Shown one piece after another: positions 45,275 through 56,795 of a stretch of DNA of 64,000 nt (position 1 is the stretch's first letter; each line of letters opens with the position of its first letter). The DNA is from Planococcus chinensis. GTDB taxonomy: Bacteria; Bacillota; Bacilli; Bacillales_A; Planococcaceae. Below the pieces are notes generated by a model that was given only the letters and a program-made list of their open reading frames with translations, was not told where the DNA came from and made no database searches. A program made the translations under genes and the position numbers. Where the stretch lies: assembly GCF_020071995.1 (NCBI RefSeq), contig NZ_JABWTK010000004.1, forward strand, positions 124,001 to 188,000, written 5' to 3'.

Positions 45275-46564
45275 ATGTTTGTCGATCACGTAAAAGTTTA
45301 TGTTAGAGGTGGCGACGGCGGGGACGGTATGGTTGCGTTCCGCCGCGAAAAATATGTACCAAATGGCGGTCCTGCGGGCGGCGACGGCGGCAAAGGCGGC
45401 GACATCGTCTTCATCGTTGAAGAAGGTCTGCGCACATTGATGGATTTCCGCTACAAACGGATCTTTAAAGCTGACCGTGGAACACACGGCATGAGCTCCA
45501 ATAAGCACGGCGCGAAAGCCGAAGATACATTCATCAAAGTTCCGCCGGGCACTGTCGTTAAAGACATCGATACCGGCGAAACGATTGCGGATTTGGTGGA
45601 ACACGGCCAAACAGCGGTCATCGCAAAAGGCGGCCGCGGAGGCAGAGGAAACTCCCGTTTCGCGACGCCTGCAAACCCGGCACCGGAACTGTCTGAAAAA
45701 GGCGAACCGGGCTATGAACGCAATGTAACCTTGGAATTGAAAGTATTGGCGGATGCCGGACTTGTCGGATTTCCAAGTGTCGGAAAATCGACGCTGTTGT
45801 CCGTTGTTTCTGCAGCAAAACCGAAAATTGCGGAATACCACTTCACGACAATCGTGCCGAACCTCGGCATGGTTGAAACAGAAGACCACCGCAGCTTCGT
45901 TATGGCCGATCTTCCGGGATTGATTGAAGGCGCACACCAAGGCGTCGGCTTAGGCCACCAATTCCTGCGCCACATCGAACGTACGCGCGTCATCGTGCAT
46001 GTCATCGATATGTCCGCAATGGAAGGCCGCGATCCTTATGAGGATTACGTAACCATCAATGAAGAATTGCAGCAATACAATATGCGTTTGACGGAACGTC
46101 CGCAATTGATTGTCGCCAACAAAATGGATATGCCGGATGCGGAAGAAAACCTGGCGAAGTTCCGTGAAAAATTGCCGGAAGATGCCCGCATTTTCCCGAT
46201 TTCTGCGCTGAGCCGCAAAGGTTTGTCGAGCTTATTGCACGCTATCGCCGATCTATTGGAAGTCACAGAAGAATTCCCATTGATCGACGAAGAGGCGGAT
46301 GAATCAGAAAGCACCGTTCTGTACAAGCACGAATCAGAGGCAGACGGCTTCGATATTACACGCGATCCGGACGGCGCGTATGTTTTGTCGGGCTATGCCA
46401 TTGAGCGTTTGTTCAAAATGACCGATTTCTCAAGAGAAGACTCGATTCGCCGATTTGCCCGCCAGATGCGCGGCATGGGCATTGACGACGCGCTGCGCGA
46501 ACGCGGTGCTGAAAACGGCGACACGGTCCGTTTGCTTGAGTTCGAATTCGAATTTATGGACTGA
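45275..46564 (+). CDS. obg: GTPase Obg (CgtA)
   Basis: 429 residues from ATG 45275 with GGAGGGA; the longer in-frame start at 45233 is inside the spo0B remnant. The glycine-rich Obg fold (1-158: [33 protein letters not shown]) is followed by a G domain with GFPSVGKS at 165-172, DLPGLIEGA and NKMDMPD, and a C-terminal OCT domain. Essential in ribosome assembly and stress signalling. Confidence 0.96.
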   Translation: MFVDHVKVYVRGGDGGDGMVAFRREKYVPNGGPAGGDGGKGGDIVFIVEEGLRTLMDFRYKRIFKADRGTHGMSSNKHGAKAEDTFIKVPPGTVVKDIDTGETIADLVEHGQTAVIAKGGRGGRGNSRFATPANPAPELSEKGEPGYERNVTLELKVLADAGLVGFPSVGKSTLLSVVSAAKPKIAEYHFTTIVPNLGMVETEDHRSFVMADLPGLIEGAHQGVGLGHQFLRHIERTRVIVHVIDMSAMEGRDPYEDYVTINEELQQYNMRLTERPQLIVANKMDMPDAEENLAKFREKLPEDARIFPISALSRKGLSSLLHAIADLLEVTEEFPLIDEEADESESTVLYKHESEADGFDITRDPDGAYVLSGYAIERLFKMTDFSREDSIRRFARQMRGMGIDDALRERGAENGDTVRLLEFEFEFMD

Positions 46565-46618
46565 TAAGGGATTTCTCCCTTACCGGTTTTAGTTGCACTT
46601 TATTTGGAGGGTTGAGGA

Positions 46619-47071
46619 ATGAAGGATATATCGGAACAACGGTTTTATTTAGTGCGCGAGGATGTTTTGACCGAAGCGATGCAGAAGACGCTGGAAGTCA
46701 AACGGCTGCTGCAGCGCGACCGCATGTCGATTTTGGATGCGGTCAATAAAACCGGCTTATCTCGCTCGGCGTTTTATAAATATCGGGATGCGGTATTTCC
46801 ATTCCATTCAATCGTGCGCGAGCGGATCCTGACGGTGTTCCTTCAATTGGAGGACCGTTCCGGGACGCTTGCGATGCTTCTTCATACGGTGGCGGAAGCC
46901 CGCTGCAATATCCTGACCATCCACCAGACGATTCCGATCCAGGGGCGCGCCAATGTGACGCTGTCGCTGGACGTGACGGCGATGGAGATGGAACTGGATG
47001 CTTTTCTGCAACAGCTGAAGAAACTCGATTTTGTCGAGTCGGCTGATATTGTATCAAGTGGATCATCATAA
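46619..47071 (+). CDS. pheB: ACT-domain protein PheB
   Basis: 150 residues: an N-terminal helix-turn-helix-like stretch (about 28-58, [20 protein letters not shown]) and a C-terminal ACT domain (about 70-146, [20 protein letters not shown]). In Bacillus it precedes pheA and is thought to act in phenylalanine regulation, but its mechanism is not settled. GGAGGG upstream; pheA follows after 14 bases. Confidence 0.88.
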   Translation: MKDISEQRFYLVREDVLTEAMQKTLEVKRLLQRDRMSILDAVNKTGLSRSAFYKYRDAVFPFHSIVRERILTVFLQLEDRSGTLAMLLHTVAEARCNILTIHQTIPIQGRANVTLSLDVTAMEMELDAFLQQLKKLDFVESADIVSSGSS

Positions 47072-47085
47072 AGAGGAGTGGTTGG

Positions 47086-47958
47086 ATGGCTGGACAAACT
47101 GCAAAAAACCGAATTTCATTTTTAGGGCCGGAAGCGTCGTTTACGCATTTGGCGGCGCTCCGGGTTTTCCCGGATGGCCAGCAGGTCCCGTTTGCAACGA
47201 TTCCTGAATGCATTGAAGCAGTGGCAGAAGGCAGCGTCGATTACGCTGTCGTGCCGCTGGAAAATGCGTTGGAAGGATCGGTTTCGCTGACGGTCGACTA
47301 CCTGTTCCATGAAGCTCAATTATACGTAACGGCTGAAGTCCTTTCGCCGATTGGCCAGCATTTTCTGGTGCACCCGGACAATGCAGACGCCGATTCGTTC
47401 GAAGCGATTTATTCGCATCCGCAAGCATTGGCCCAAAGCCATAAATTTTTATATTATACATATAAAAACACGCCGCTCGAGCAATACAGCTCGACGTCGG
47501 CTGCTGCGAAAATGGTGTCGGAACTGCCCGAGCGCCCGATTGCGGCCATTGGCAATGAATTCTCGGCGCAGAAATACGGCTTGACGATTCTGCACCGTGA
47601 TATCCATGATTTCCATTTTAACCACACACGCTTTTTCGTGCTGTCCAAAACCGATCATAAACTGGAAGTTACAGGGCACGAAGGCCAGATCAAAACGACG
47701 CTGATGATTTCGCCGCCAAAAGACGACCGCTCGGGTGTCCTGCACCAGGTGCTGTCGGTATTCGCTTGGCGCCAGCTCAACTTGAGCAAAATCGAATCGC
47801 GTCCGTTAAAGACCGGCCTCGGCAATTACTTCTTTATCATCGATGTCTTGGAAGACGAAAGCGCCACAATGATGCGCGGCGCGTTCGAAGAACTGGCCGC
47901 CATCGGCTGTGAAGTCAAAACGCTCGGTTCGTACTTCACGTACCGCAACCAGGCATAA
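47086..47958 (+). CDS. pheA: Prephenate dehydratase
   Basis: 290 residues. Decarboxylates and dehydrates prephenate to phenylpyruvate for phenylalanine synthesis. The start ISFLGPEASFTHLAAL is the family signature; the substrate-binding VVPLENALEGSV and the SSTSAAAKMV loop are visible. A regulatory ACT domain (about 200-280) carries LSVFAWRQLNLSKIESRP, the ESRP motif of phenylalanine feedback inhibition. Operon with pheB, closed by a terminator. Confidence 0.95.
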   Translation: MAGQTAKNRISFLGPEASFTHLAALRVFPDGQQVPFATIPECIEAVAEGSVDYAVVPLENALEGSVSLTVDYLFHEAQLYVTAEVLSPIGQHFLVHPDNADADSFEAIYSHPQALAQSHKFLYYTYKNTPLEQYSSTSAAAKMVSELPERPIAAIGNEFSAQKYGLTILHRDIHDFHFNHTRFFVLSKTDHKLEVTGHEGQIKTTLMISPPKDDRSGVLHQVLSVFAWRQLNLSKIESRPLKTGLGNYFFIIDVLEDESATMMRGAFEELAAIGCEVKTLGSYFTYRNQA

Positions 47959-47962
47959 AGAA

Positions 47963-47997
47963 ATCCCCGCAGCGATTGTGCTGCGGGGATTTTTTGT
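47963..47997 (+). terminator. Intrinsic terminator after pheA
   Basis: ATCCCCGCAGC, loop GATTGT, GCTGCGGGGAT followed by TTTTTG. Array E begins about 12 bases later. Confidence 0.93.
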
Positions 47998-48008
47998 CGA
48001 AAAATGCT

Positions 48009-48100
48009 GAACGCAAATAAACCTGTGCTGAACGCAAATAAAAAGTTTTAAACGCAAATAAATTCCGTTGAGCGCAAATAAATCGCCATGAACGCAAATA
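48009..48100. repeat. Array E1: AACGCAAATAAA core every 20 bp
   Basis: CGCAAATA starts at 48012, 48033, 48053, 48073 and 48093: one 21-base step, then three of 20. The base just before (TGA or TTA) is also semi-conserved. The pheA-niaR gap (356 bases) is filled by arrays E1/E2, a hairpin and the niaR terminator. Confidence 0.88.
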
Positions 48101-48131
48101 AACTTTATGGGAAGTTGTCTTCTGGTTGGCC

Positions 48132-48156
48132 GTTTCGCTTTTCGCTTGCGAAAAGC
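48132..48156. repeat. Array-associated hairpin (copy E)
   Basis: GTTTC then arms GCTTTTCGC (48137-48145) and GCGAAAAGC (48148-48156). It differs at one position from the copy at 12647-12671. It lies between arrays E1 and E2, as the decayed copy lies between A1 and A2. Confidence 0.75.
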
Positions 48157-48209
48157 ATCCATTCAAAGGGTTTGGCCGTGGTGGTGAAGGCGAAAAAGTG
48201 TCCGGAATA

Positions 48210-48262
48210 TGCTGAACGCACAGAAGACTTTCTGAACGCACACAAATTCCAACAAGTGCACA
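48210..48262. repeat. Array E2: CTGAACGCACA core every 20 bp
   Basis: CTGAACGCA ends at 48220 and 48240, with a decayed third copy (AAGTGCACA) in the same phase at 48260. It differs from E1 by CACA in place of AATA. Confidence 0.65.
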
Positions 48263-48265
48263 CAA

Positions 48266-48302
48266 AACAAAAACCCGGAAACCGCCAAACGGGTTTCCGG
48301 AT
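48266..48302 (-). terminator. Intrinsic terminator of niaR
   Basis: Read on the minus strand: CCGGAAACC, loop CGTTTGGC, GGTTTCCGG followed by GTTTTTGTTTT. Confidence 0.8.
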
Positions 48303-48314
48303 TTTCGCCATTCC

Positions 48315-48848
48315 TTATTCGTTATCTACTAACAAAAAGCCGTGCTCGCGCATAGCGGCAATCGCGCTTTCCAGCATGGCGACGTTTGGTGCGGTGATGG
48401 TGTGCAGATGCGTGCCGTCGGTGAGCTCCGATAGATAGCTCGCGCCGGTTTCGCGGACGCGCTGCATGAACGCTTCGACTTCTGCGGCATTCGACACGTG
48501 GATGCCTGCTGTCAGTTCACCATATACCGGGTGTTCAACCGATACGTCTTTGACGGTGACGCCCGCAGCCACCAGAATCTTTAATTCGCGTTCGGTGTCT
48601 TCCGGCTGGTGGCGGCAGGCGATGCGGCGGCTAATGGTTTCCGTTCCGCGCTCCCGCATATAAAGGTAGCCTTGGCTAGTCGCGATGATCGGTTCGTTCC
48701 GCGCTTTTAGGAGCGTCATGTCGCTGACGATGACTTGGCGGGAGACGCCGGCGAAGCTCGCCAGTTCGCCGCCGGTCAACGGTTCGTTTGAGGTTTTCAA
48801 TTTTTCGAGCAAGATTTGCCGGCGCTGTTCGCCGTATAATTTTGTCAT
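48315..48848 (-). CDS. niaR: Transcriptional repressor NiaR/YrxA (HTH + 3H domain)
   Basis: 177 residues. An N-terminal HTH_11 winged helix (about 5-60: RRQILLEKLKTSNEPLTGGE, FAGVSRQVIVSDMTLLKA) is followed by the 3H domain with its conserved histidines (ACRHQPED, SVEHPVYGE, GTHLHTI). In Bacillus this protein senses nicotinic acid and represses NAD synthesis and niacin uptake genes. There it neighbours nifS-nadBCA; those genes are not in this window, so its targets must lie elsewhere. It is opposite in strand to its neighbours. Confidence 0.88.
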   Translation of the reverse strand: MTKLYGEQRRQILLEKLKTSNEPLTGGELASFAGVSRQVIVSDMTLLKARNEPIIATSQGYLYMRERGTETISRRIACRHQPEDTERELKILVAAGVTVKDVSVEHPVYGELTAGIHVSNAAEVEAFMQRVRETGASYLSELTDGTHLHTITAPNVAMLESAIAAMREHGFLLVDNE

Positions 48849-48937
48849 AGGGAATCCCAGCTTTCTTAAATGGTAATTCTATTTTAACACGGCTATTTTC
48901 ATAGCGGGTTTATTTCGTAAAAGGGGAACAAATATGC

Positions 48938-48943
48938 TATAAT
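48938..48943 (+). promoter_or_regulatory. Possible -10 of the ruvAB promoter
   Basis: TATAAT about 29 bp ahead of ruvA, with no clear -35 (TTTCGT at 48913-48918 is the nearest). No LexA box of the GAAC-N4-GTTC type is seen between niaR and ruvA. Confidence 0.35.
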
Positions 48944-48971
48944 CAATAAGTTAAATTGGAGGGCGACGTAC

Positions 48972-49568
48972 ATGTACGATTACATAAAAGGGGTTGTCAC
49001 ACGCGTGACCCCGGAATACTTAGTAGTGGAGCAGCAAGGGATTGGCTGGCAGATTTTCGCGCCGAATCCGTATTCGTTCGGAACGGAGGAACTGCAAGTG
49101 TTTGTGCATTACCACGTCAGGGAAGATGCGCATTTATTGTTCGGTTTTCCGACACTCGAGCAGCGGGAATTGTTCCGCAAGCTGATTTCGGTATCCGGCA
49201 TCGGGCCAAAAGGGGCGCTCGCGATCTTAGCAAGCGGCCAGCCGCAGCACGTCATTGAAGCGATCGAACGGGAAGACGAGTCGTATCTCGTGAAATTCCC
49301 GGGCGTCGGCAAAAAGACGGCGCGCCAGATGATTCTCGACTTGAAAGGCAAACTGACCGAATTCTTCGGCGAGCCGTTTGAAAGCGACGTGTCACACAGT
49401 TTTTTGGCGCATGACGATGTGGAGCTGGAAGAGGCGATGCTCGCACTTGGGGCACTCGGCTATTCCGAACGCGAAATTGCGAAAGTGAAGCCGAAGCTGA
49501 AAGACCTGGATTTGAACACAGAAGGCTATATGAAAAAAGCGCTGCAATTATTATTGAAACAAAACTGA
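48972..49568 (+). CDS. ruvA: Holliday junction DNA helicase subunit RuvA
   Basis: 198 residues. An OB-fold N-domain ([20 protein letters not shown]), tandem helix-hairpin-helix motifs ([38 protein letters not shown]) and the C-terminal domain that contacts RuvB. It binds four-way junctions and targets the RuvB motor. GGAGGGCGA upstream. ruvB is 19 bases away. Confidence 0.95.
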   Translation: MYDYIKGVVTRVTPEYLVVEQQGIGWQIFAPNPYSFGTEELQVFVHYHVREDAHLLFGFPTLEQRELFRKLISVSGIGPKGALAILASGQPQHVIEAIEREDESYLVKFPGVGKKTARQMILDLKGKLTEFFGEPFESDVSHSFLAHDDVELEEAMLALGALGYSEREIAKVKPKLKDLDLNTEGYMKKALQLLLKQN

Positions 49569-49587
49569 TGAAAAGGAGGCGGACGGC

Positions 49588-50586
49588 ATGGAAGAACGGG
49601 TAATCGGAGGCGAAGTTTCCGAATTTGATGAGCGCTTTGAGCAGTCGCTGCGCCCGCAGTATTTGGCGCAGTATATCGGCCAGCAAAAAGTGAAGCACAA
49701 TTTGGAAATTTTCATCGAAGCGGCGAAAATGCGCGAGGAGAGCTTGGACCATGTACTTTTGTACGGGCCTCCTGGACTCGGAAAAACGACATTGGCAGCC
49801 GTCATCGCCAATGAAATGGCAGTAAATGTGAAAATGACGAGCGGACCGGCAATCGAACGCCCGGGCGATTTAGCGGCCGTCGTATCGTCGCTTGAACCGG
49901 GGGATGTGCTTTTTATCGACGAAATCCACCGGCTCAACCGCTCGATTGAAGAAGTGCTGTATCCGGCAATGGAAGATTTCTGCCTGGATATCGTGGTCGG
50001 CAAAGGGCCTACTGCGCGCTCGGTGCGGCTTGATTTGCCGCCGTTCACGCTGATTGGTGCCACTACGCGTGCAGGCGCCTTGTCGGCACCGCTGCGGGAC
50101 CGTTTCGGCGTGCATGCACGACTCGACTATTACGACACCGAATCGCTGACGGATATCGTCGTACGCAGTTCGAAATTGTTCGAAGCAGATATTGCGCCGA
50201 ATGCAGCGGTTGAAATCGCTCGGCGAAGCCGTGGGACCCCGCGTATTGCGAACCGTTTGTTAAAACGGGTGCGCGATTATGCACAAGTACGCGGCAACGG
50301 CACGATTACAGAAGACATGGCCTCCCAGGCGCTTGAAATGCTGCAGGTCGACCCGCTCGGCCTGGATCATATCGACCATAAATTGATAATGGGCATGATC
50401 CAGCGTTTCCGCGGCGGCCCGGTCGGCCTGGATACGATTGCTGCAAGCATCGGCGAAGAGTCGACGACGATTGAAGACGTCTATGAGCCGTATTTGCTGC
50501 AGATCGGCTTTATCCAGCGCACGCCAAGAGGGCGCATTGTTACACGGCTTGCTTATGAGCATTTCCAGATGGAAATGCCTGAATGA
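49588..50586 (+). CDS. ruvB: Holliday junction DNA helicase subunit RuvB
   Basis: 332 residues, AAA+ branch-migration motor. Walker A GPPGLGKT at 60-67, Walker [10 protein letters not shown], sensor-1 [10 protein letters not shown], arginine finger region APLRDRFG, and a C-terminal winged helix ([16 protein letters not shown]). AAAGGAGG upstream. Confidence 0.96.
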   Translation: MEERVIGGEVSEFDERFEQSLRPQYLAQYIGQQKVKHNLEIFIEAAKMREESLDHVLLYGPPGLGKTTLAAVIANEMAVNVKMTSGPAIERPGDLAAVVSSLEPGDVLFIDEIHRLNRSIEEVLYPAMEDFCLDIVVGKGPTARSVRLDLPPFTLIGATTRAGALSAPLRDRFGVHARLDYYDTESLTDIVVRSSKLFEADIAPNAAVEIARRSRGTPRIANRLLKRVRDYAQVRGNGTITEDMASQALEMLQVDPLGLDHIDHKLIMGMIQRFRGGPVGLDTIAASIGEESTTIEDVYEPYLLQIGFIQRTPRGRIVTRLAYEHFQMEMPE

Positions 50587-50611
50587 TTCTAAATGAAGGA
50601 AGTTTTGAAAA

Positions 50612-52803
<2,192 letters not shown>

Positions 52804-52837
52804 AAGAAAAGAGAGAGTGAAAGGGGGAACTTGAAAA

Positions 52838-53113
52838 ATGGATACTTTGGTAGCATTATCACCGTTAATCTTGATGTTCTTGTTAATGTGGTTTTTCATT
52901 ATCCGTCCTGCACAAAAGCGTCAAAAAGCGACAGCTAACATGCAATCGGAATTGCGCCGCGGAGACCGTGTGGTAACAATCGGAGGCCTTCACGGCCAAG
53001 TAGACGCTGTGGATGACACAACGGTTTACCTGACTGTTGCAGACGGAACTCGTATGCAATTCGAGCGCCAGGCAATCGCCCGCGTTGTCGATTCAGCAAA
53101 AACAACTGTCTAA
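52838..53113 (+). CDS. yajC: Preprotein translocase subunit YajC
   Basis: 91 residues: one N-terminal transmembrane helix (about 5-24) ending FIIRPAQKRQK, then a small domain with LRRGDRVVTIGGLHGQVDAV. Accessory to SecDF in the Sec translocon. GAAAGGGGGA upstream. Here it is parted from comN-secDF by 890 bases of repeats. Confidence 0.93.
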   Translation: MDTLVALSPLILMFLLMWFFIIRPAQKRQKATANMQSELRRGDRVVTIGGLHGQVDAVDDTTVYLTVADGTRMQFERQAIARVVDSAKTTV

Positions 53114-53118
53114 GAAAA

Positions 53119-53150
53119 CTCGCCTTCGACTTTGAAGGCGATTTTTTTTA
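53119..53150 (+). terminator. Intrinsic terminator after yajC
   Basis: TCGCCTTC, loop GACTT, GAAGGCGA followed by TTTTTTTT. Confidence 0.9.
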
Positions 53151-53229
53151 ATTAAAAATTGAACCGTATATAGTTGAATTAAACAGCTTGTTGAGTAAGA
53201 TATACAATAATTTCCTTTAGAGTATCTCT

Positions 53230-53467
53230 GATATTCCGCAAAACAGCTCCGCTAAAAACATATGCTCCTGTTTCTGCATCGCTTCGCTAGCTTCGAAACA
53301 TGAAAGAGCGTTGCATCGCTTCGCTAGCTTCGTCGCAAAGACTTAGCCTCGCAGGCTTCGGCTAATGTCTTTCCTGCGGGCTTGCGCCGAACTAACTCGG
53401 CCTGGCAGCCGAGTGGATTTCGGCACTTCGCTGTCCCGCGGGAGTCTCCGCTGTTTTGCTCCATATC
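53230..53467 (+). repeat. Intergenic repeat element copy, GATAT ends
   Basis: Starts GATATTCCGCAAAACAGCTC and ends GCTGTTTTGCTCCATATC, the same imperfect inverted ends as the element at 37362-37526, in opposite orientation. It holds a 76-base segment (53265-53340) repeated at 53578-53653 with one mismatch. The whole 53114-54003 gap has no gene. Confidence 0.75.
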
Positions 53468-53903
53468 AAGAAAGGGCATGAAACTACGGGTTGCTTGATT
53501 TTCCCGCTTCTTTACACGTGACATCTTGTAAAGAAGCGGGAAAATAGAATGAAGCGGAAGGCGGCGAAAAACCACTGCTCCTGTTTCTGCATCGCTTCGC
53601 TAGCTTCGAAACATGAAAGAGCGTTGCATCGCTGCGCTAGCTTCGTCGCAAAGGCTTGCCCTCGCAGGCTTCGGCCAATGCCTTTTCTGCGGGAAAGCGA
53701 AGCCGTCGAGACCCTGGAGTTGCAAAGCGAATGTTTTTTCAATTTGCGACGAGTAATCGCAGGAGCAACGAAGCGGCTCGACGCGAGCCCGCGAAAAGCG
53801 TCCGCCTGAAGCGGAATAATTATGATTGCCAAAATTTCTCGGCATTTTGAATTAAAGAAGTATTTACTTTATACACTGCTTTGGAGCTGTTTTACGGAAT
53901 ATC
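53468..53903. repeat. Mosaic repeat region next to the 53230 element
   Basis: Contains a perfect 19-bp inverted repeat (53498-53516 with 53527-53545), the second copy of the 76-base segment (53578-53653), and a stretch near 53688-53717 resembling 37390-37418. It ends GGAGCTGTTTTACGGAATATC (53883-53903), the inverse of the left end at 53230-53250 at 20 of 21 positions. The region 53230-53903 may therefore be one composite element. Confidence 0.65.
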
Positions 53904-54003
53904 GTCAAATATAAGCAATAATCTCATAAAAAATAAAAAGCAATGTTCTCAATATTCCTGCAATCGGATACAATGGAAAAGAACGGATGGAAGGAGATTT
54001 AAA

Positions 54004-54324
54004 ATGGTAGATTTTACCGATCAATATGACATGGTGCTGCCTGCATTGGAAAGCAAAATTGCTGAGTTCCATTACATGCAGTACGACACCGTAACACCGG
54101 AGTCATTGTGGCAATTCTGTTTGAAGAAAAAGTGGAAGAAGAAAAATATCGAGGACATGCGGCTTCACGAAATGGTCAACGATATTATGGGGACGACCGC
54201 TTCGGAATTTGTCGCGTATCATCAGGTGGAAGGGTTAAAAGGAGCAAGCTTCTTTGCAGAAGGAAATTTGGCAGAGCTCGAGCAGCTCTTGCGTCCGGTT
54301 CCAAAAAAGCCTTCTTCGAATTGA
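54004..54324 (+). CDS. comN: Post-transcriptional regulator ComN-like (YrzD)
   Basis: 106 residues from ATG 54004 with GGAAGGAGAT; the longer open frame back to 53881 is not conserved-looking. Small helical protein with TPESLWQFCLKKKWKKKNIE and LHEMVNDIMGTTASEFVAYH, typical of the ComN/YrzD family that lies ahead of secDF in Bacillus. There it regulates comE mRNA at division sites. Interesting in an organism with a pilus/competence locus; target here unknown. A weak TACAAT (53969) precedes it. Confidence 0.8.
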   Translation: MVDFTDQYDMVLPALESKIAEFHYMQYDTVTPESLWQFCLKKKWKKKNIEDMRLHEMVNDIMGTTASEFVAYHQVEGLKGASFFAEGNLAELEQLLRPVPKKPSSN

Positions 54325-54390
54325 CACCTTAAAGCGGCTGTTTCATAATGATAGTGCTGTGTTTTTCACACTGAGGAGGAATAGTTACAT

Positions 54391-56670
54391 ATGAAAGCAA
54401 GAGGCCGTATAATCGCCTTTTTCCTAATCGTCATCGCCTTGATAGGAATTATGGCTCCCACGAGTTTACCCATTGCAAAAGACATCAGATTGGGATTGGA
54501 TCTGCAAGGCGGATTCGAAGTTCTCTATGAAGTAAAACCGCTTAACGGCGGGGAGCAGGAAATTACGCAGGATGTCCTGGCCGATACAACGGACGCTTTG
54601 ATGAGCCGGATCAACGTGCTCGGCGTCAGTGAACCGGTCATCCAGATTGAAGGCGAAGACCGCATCCGCGTCCAATTGGCGGGTGTAGAAGACCAGGCTT
54701 CTGCCCGGGAACTGTTGTCGACCGAAGCGAACTTGACATTCCGCAATGCGGAAGATGAAGTGATGCTTGACGGCAGTGACTTGAAGCAAGGCGGAGCAAC
54801 AGGAACGTTTGACCAAAACGGAGCACCCGTTGTAACCCTTGAATTGAACGATCCAGGGAAATTCGCGGAAATCACGAGCGAAATTTCACAATTGCCGCCG
54901 CCAAGCAATGTCTTGGTCATTTGGCTGGATTTTGAAGAAGGCGTAGATTCATATGCAGAGGAAGTAACGAAGCCGGATCCGAAATTCGTTTCCGCGCCGC
55001 GTGTCTCTCAGCGCATCAATTCACAATCGGTTGAAATTTCCGGTGCCTTCACAGTAGAAGAAACGCAGAACTTGGCGGGCATTTTGAACGCCGGTGCGCT
55101 TCCGGTCAGCCTGGAAGAAATCTACTCGACTTCAGTCGGCGCCCAGTTCGGTGCTCAGGCGCTTGACCAGACGGTGTTTGCTGCCGGTGTCGGTATCGCG
55201 TTGATTTTATTATTCATGCTGATTTACTACCGCTTGCCGGGGCTAGTCGCTGTTGTGACTTTATCCGTCTACGTTTACTTGATTCTTCTTGTATTCGAAT
55301 GGATCGGTGGCGTTCTGACGCTGCCGGGTATCGCAGCGATCATGCTCGGTGTCGGGATGGCAGTCGATGCCAATATTATTACGTACGAACGGATCCGCGA
55401 AGAACTGCGTGTTGGCCGCTCCGTCAAGGAATCGTTCAAAGCCGGAGCAGCGAGTTCGTTCTCAGCAATCCTGGACGCCAACGTAACGACGTTGATTGCA
55501 GCGATCGTCTTGTTCATTTTCGGAACAAGTTCTGTTAAAGGCTTTGCGACGCTATTGATCATTTCGATCCTGGTTTCCTTCCTGACAGCTGTCTGGGGAT
55601 CGCGTCTATTGCTTGGACTATGGGTGAACAGCGGCGTACTGGATGGCAAATACGGCTTGTTCGGACTTAGAAGATCGCTTGTCCACAAACCGGAAGAAAA
55701 TCTTGAAATCCTTGATTTGTCGACTCGTTTCGACCGATTCGATTTTGCCGGCAACCGCAATAAATTCTTTATTGCTTCCATCGCCTTGATTGTGGCAGGC
55801 ATGGTGGTCATCGGAATTTTCCGCTTGAATCTTGGAATCGACTTCTCAAGCGGTACGCGTGTCGAAATTACATCTGAATCCGCGTTGACCAAAGAAGAAG
55901 TCCAAAGCTTCTTGACGGAATCCGGGTTTGAGACAGAGGATGTCGTCATTTCAGGCGATGCGTCGAATATTGGCGTAGCGCGCTATACCGATGATTTCAG
56001 CCAGGAACAAATCAATGAATTGAAGGCTGTGGCTGCTGAAGAATTCGGTGCAGAGCCGAATATTTCAACCGTATCTCCGACAGTCGGATTGGAACTGGCG
56101 AAAAATGCAGTTAAAGCATTGGCTTATGCGGCCATCGGCATCATCATTTATGTGGCCTTCCGTTTTGAATGGCGCATGGGTGTCGCTTCCATCGTGGCTT
56201 TGCTGCATGACGCGTTCTTCATTGTTGCCATATTCAGCTTGCTGCGCCTTGAAGTGGACATCACCTTTATCGCTGCGGTGCTGACTATTGTTGGCTACTC
56301 GATCAACGATACGATCGTCACCTTTGACCGGATCCGCGAGAATATGAAGCGCATGAAGAAAATCGATACGGTAGAGCAGCTGGAGAAAGTGGTCAACACG
56401 TCGCTGCGCCAGACGCTTGGGCGTTCGGTGAACACGGTTTTGACAGTGGTCTTTGTTGTAATCGCATTATTGATTTTCGGTGCTCCATCTATTACGAACT
56501 TCTCGATCGCTTTATTAATCGGGTTGATTGCCGGTACGTATTCTTCGATTTTCATTGCAGCCCAGTTATGGCTTGTTTTGAAAAAACGCGAGCTTGGCAA
56601 GAAAGGCCCAATCGATATCGAGAAAAAAGAAGCGCAATCCAAATGGGGTTCTGACGAGCCTGTTGTCTAA
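54391..56670 (+). CDS. secDF: Fused protein-export membrane protein SecDF
   Basis: 759 residues, SecD and SecF fused as in Bacillus. SecD half: TM1, the large outside P1 domain (LGLDLQGGFEVLYEVKP, then LGVSEPVIQIEGEDRIRVQL) and TM2-6 with AIMLGVGMAVDANIITYERI. SecF half from about residue 445: FDFAGNRNKFFIASIALIVA and ending with TIVGYSINDTIVTFDRI. Proton-driven helper that pulls exported proteins. A terminator follows. Confidence 0.96.
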   Translation: MKARGRIIAFFLIVIALIGIMAPTSLPIAKDIRLGLDLQGGFEVLYEVKPLNGGEQEITQDVLADTTDALMSRINVLGVSEPVIQIEGEDRIRVQLAGVEDQASARELLSTEANLTFRNAEDEVMLDGSDLKQGGATGTFDQNGAPVVTLELNDPGKFAEITSEISQLPPPSNVLVIWLDFEEGVDSYAEEVTKPDPKFVSAPRVSQRINSQSVEISGAFTVEETQNLAGILNAGALPVSLEEIYSTSVGAQFGAQALDQTVFAAGVGIALILLFMLIYYRLPGLVAVVTLSVYVYLILLVFEWIGGVLTLPGIAAIMLGVGMAVDANIITYERIREELRVGRSVKESFKAGAASSFSAILDANVTTLIAAIVLFIFGTSSVKGFATLLIISILVSFLTAVWGSRLLLGLWVNSGVLDGKYGLFGLRRSLVHKPEENLEILDLSTRFDRFDFAGNRNKFFIASIALIVAGMVVIGIFRLNLGIDFSSGTRVEITSESALTKEEVQSFLTESGFETEDVVISGDASNIGVARYTDDFSQEQINELKAVAAEEFGAEPNISTVSPTVGLELAKNAVKALAYAAIGIIIYVAFRFEWRMGVASIVALLHDAFFIVAIFSLLRLEVDITFIAAVLTIVGYSINDTIVTFDRIRENMKRMKKIDTVEQLEKVVNTSLRQTLGRSVNTVLTVVFVVIALLIFGAPSITNFSIALLIGLIAGTYSSIFIAAQLWLVLKKRELGKKGPIDIEKKEAQSKWGSDEPVV

Positions 56671-56726
56671 AAAAGAAGTTTGGCTCAGGTAGGTTCTTTA
56701 CCTTGCCGGGATAAGTTTATAAAAGA

Positions 56727-56768
56727 AATGGAACAGGGTATAGAACTTATGACCTTGTTCCATTTTTT
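56727..56768 (+). terminator. Intrinsic terminator after secDF
   Basis: ATGGAACAGG at 56729 pairs with CCTTGTTCCAT, followed by TTTTTT. Confidence 0.82.
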
Positions 56769-56795
56769 TATTCATTTTGAAGGGAGATGTGCACG

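Noticed and set aside
48009-48262. CRISPR array at array E (or A, B, C, D)
   Set aside because: Repeats of 8-13 nt with fillers of about 8-12 nt are far too short for CRISPR, and no cas genes are in the window.
48849-48971. NiaR operator or LexA box between niaR and ruvA
   Set aside because: No convincing palindrome of either type was found.
53512-53832. Open frames on both strands in the yajC-comN gap
   Set aside because: They lie entirely within dispersed repeats, on both strands at once, without ribosome sites.
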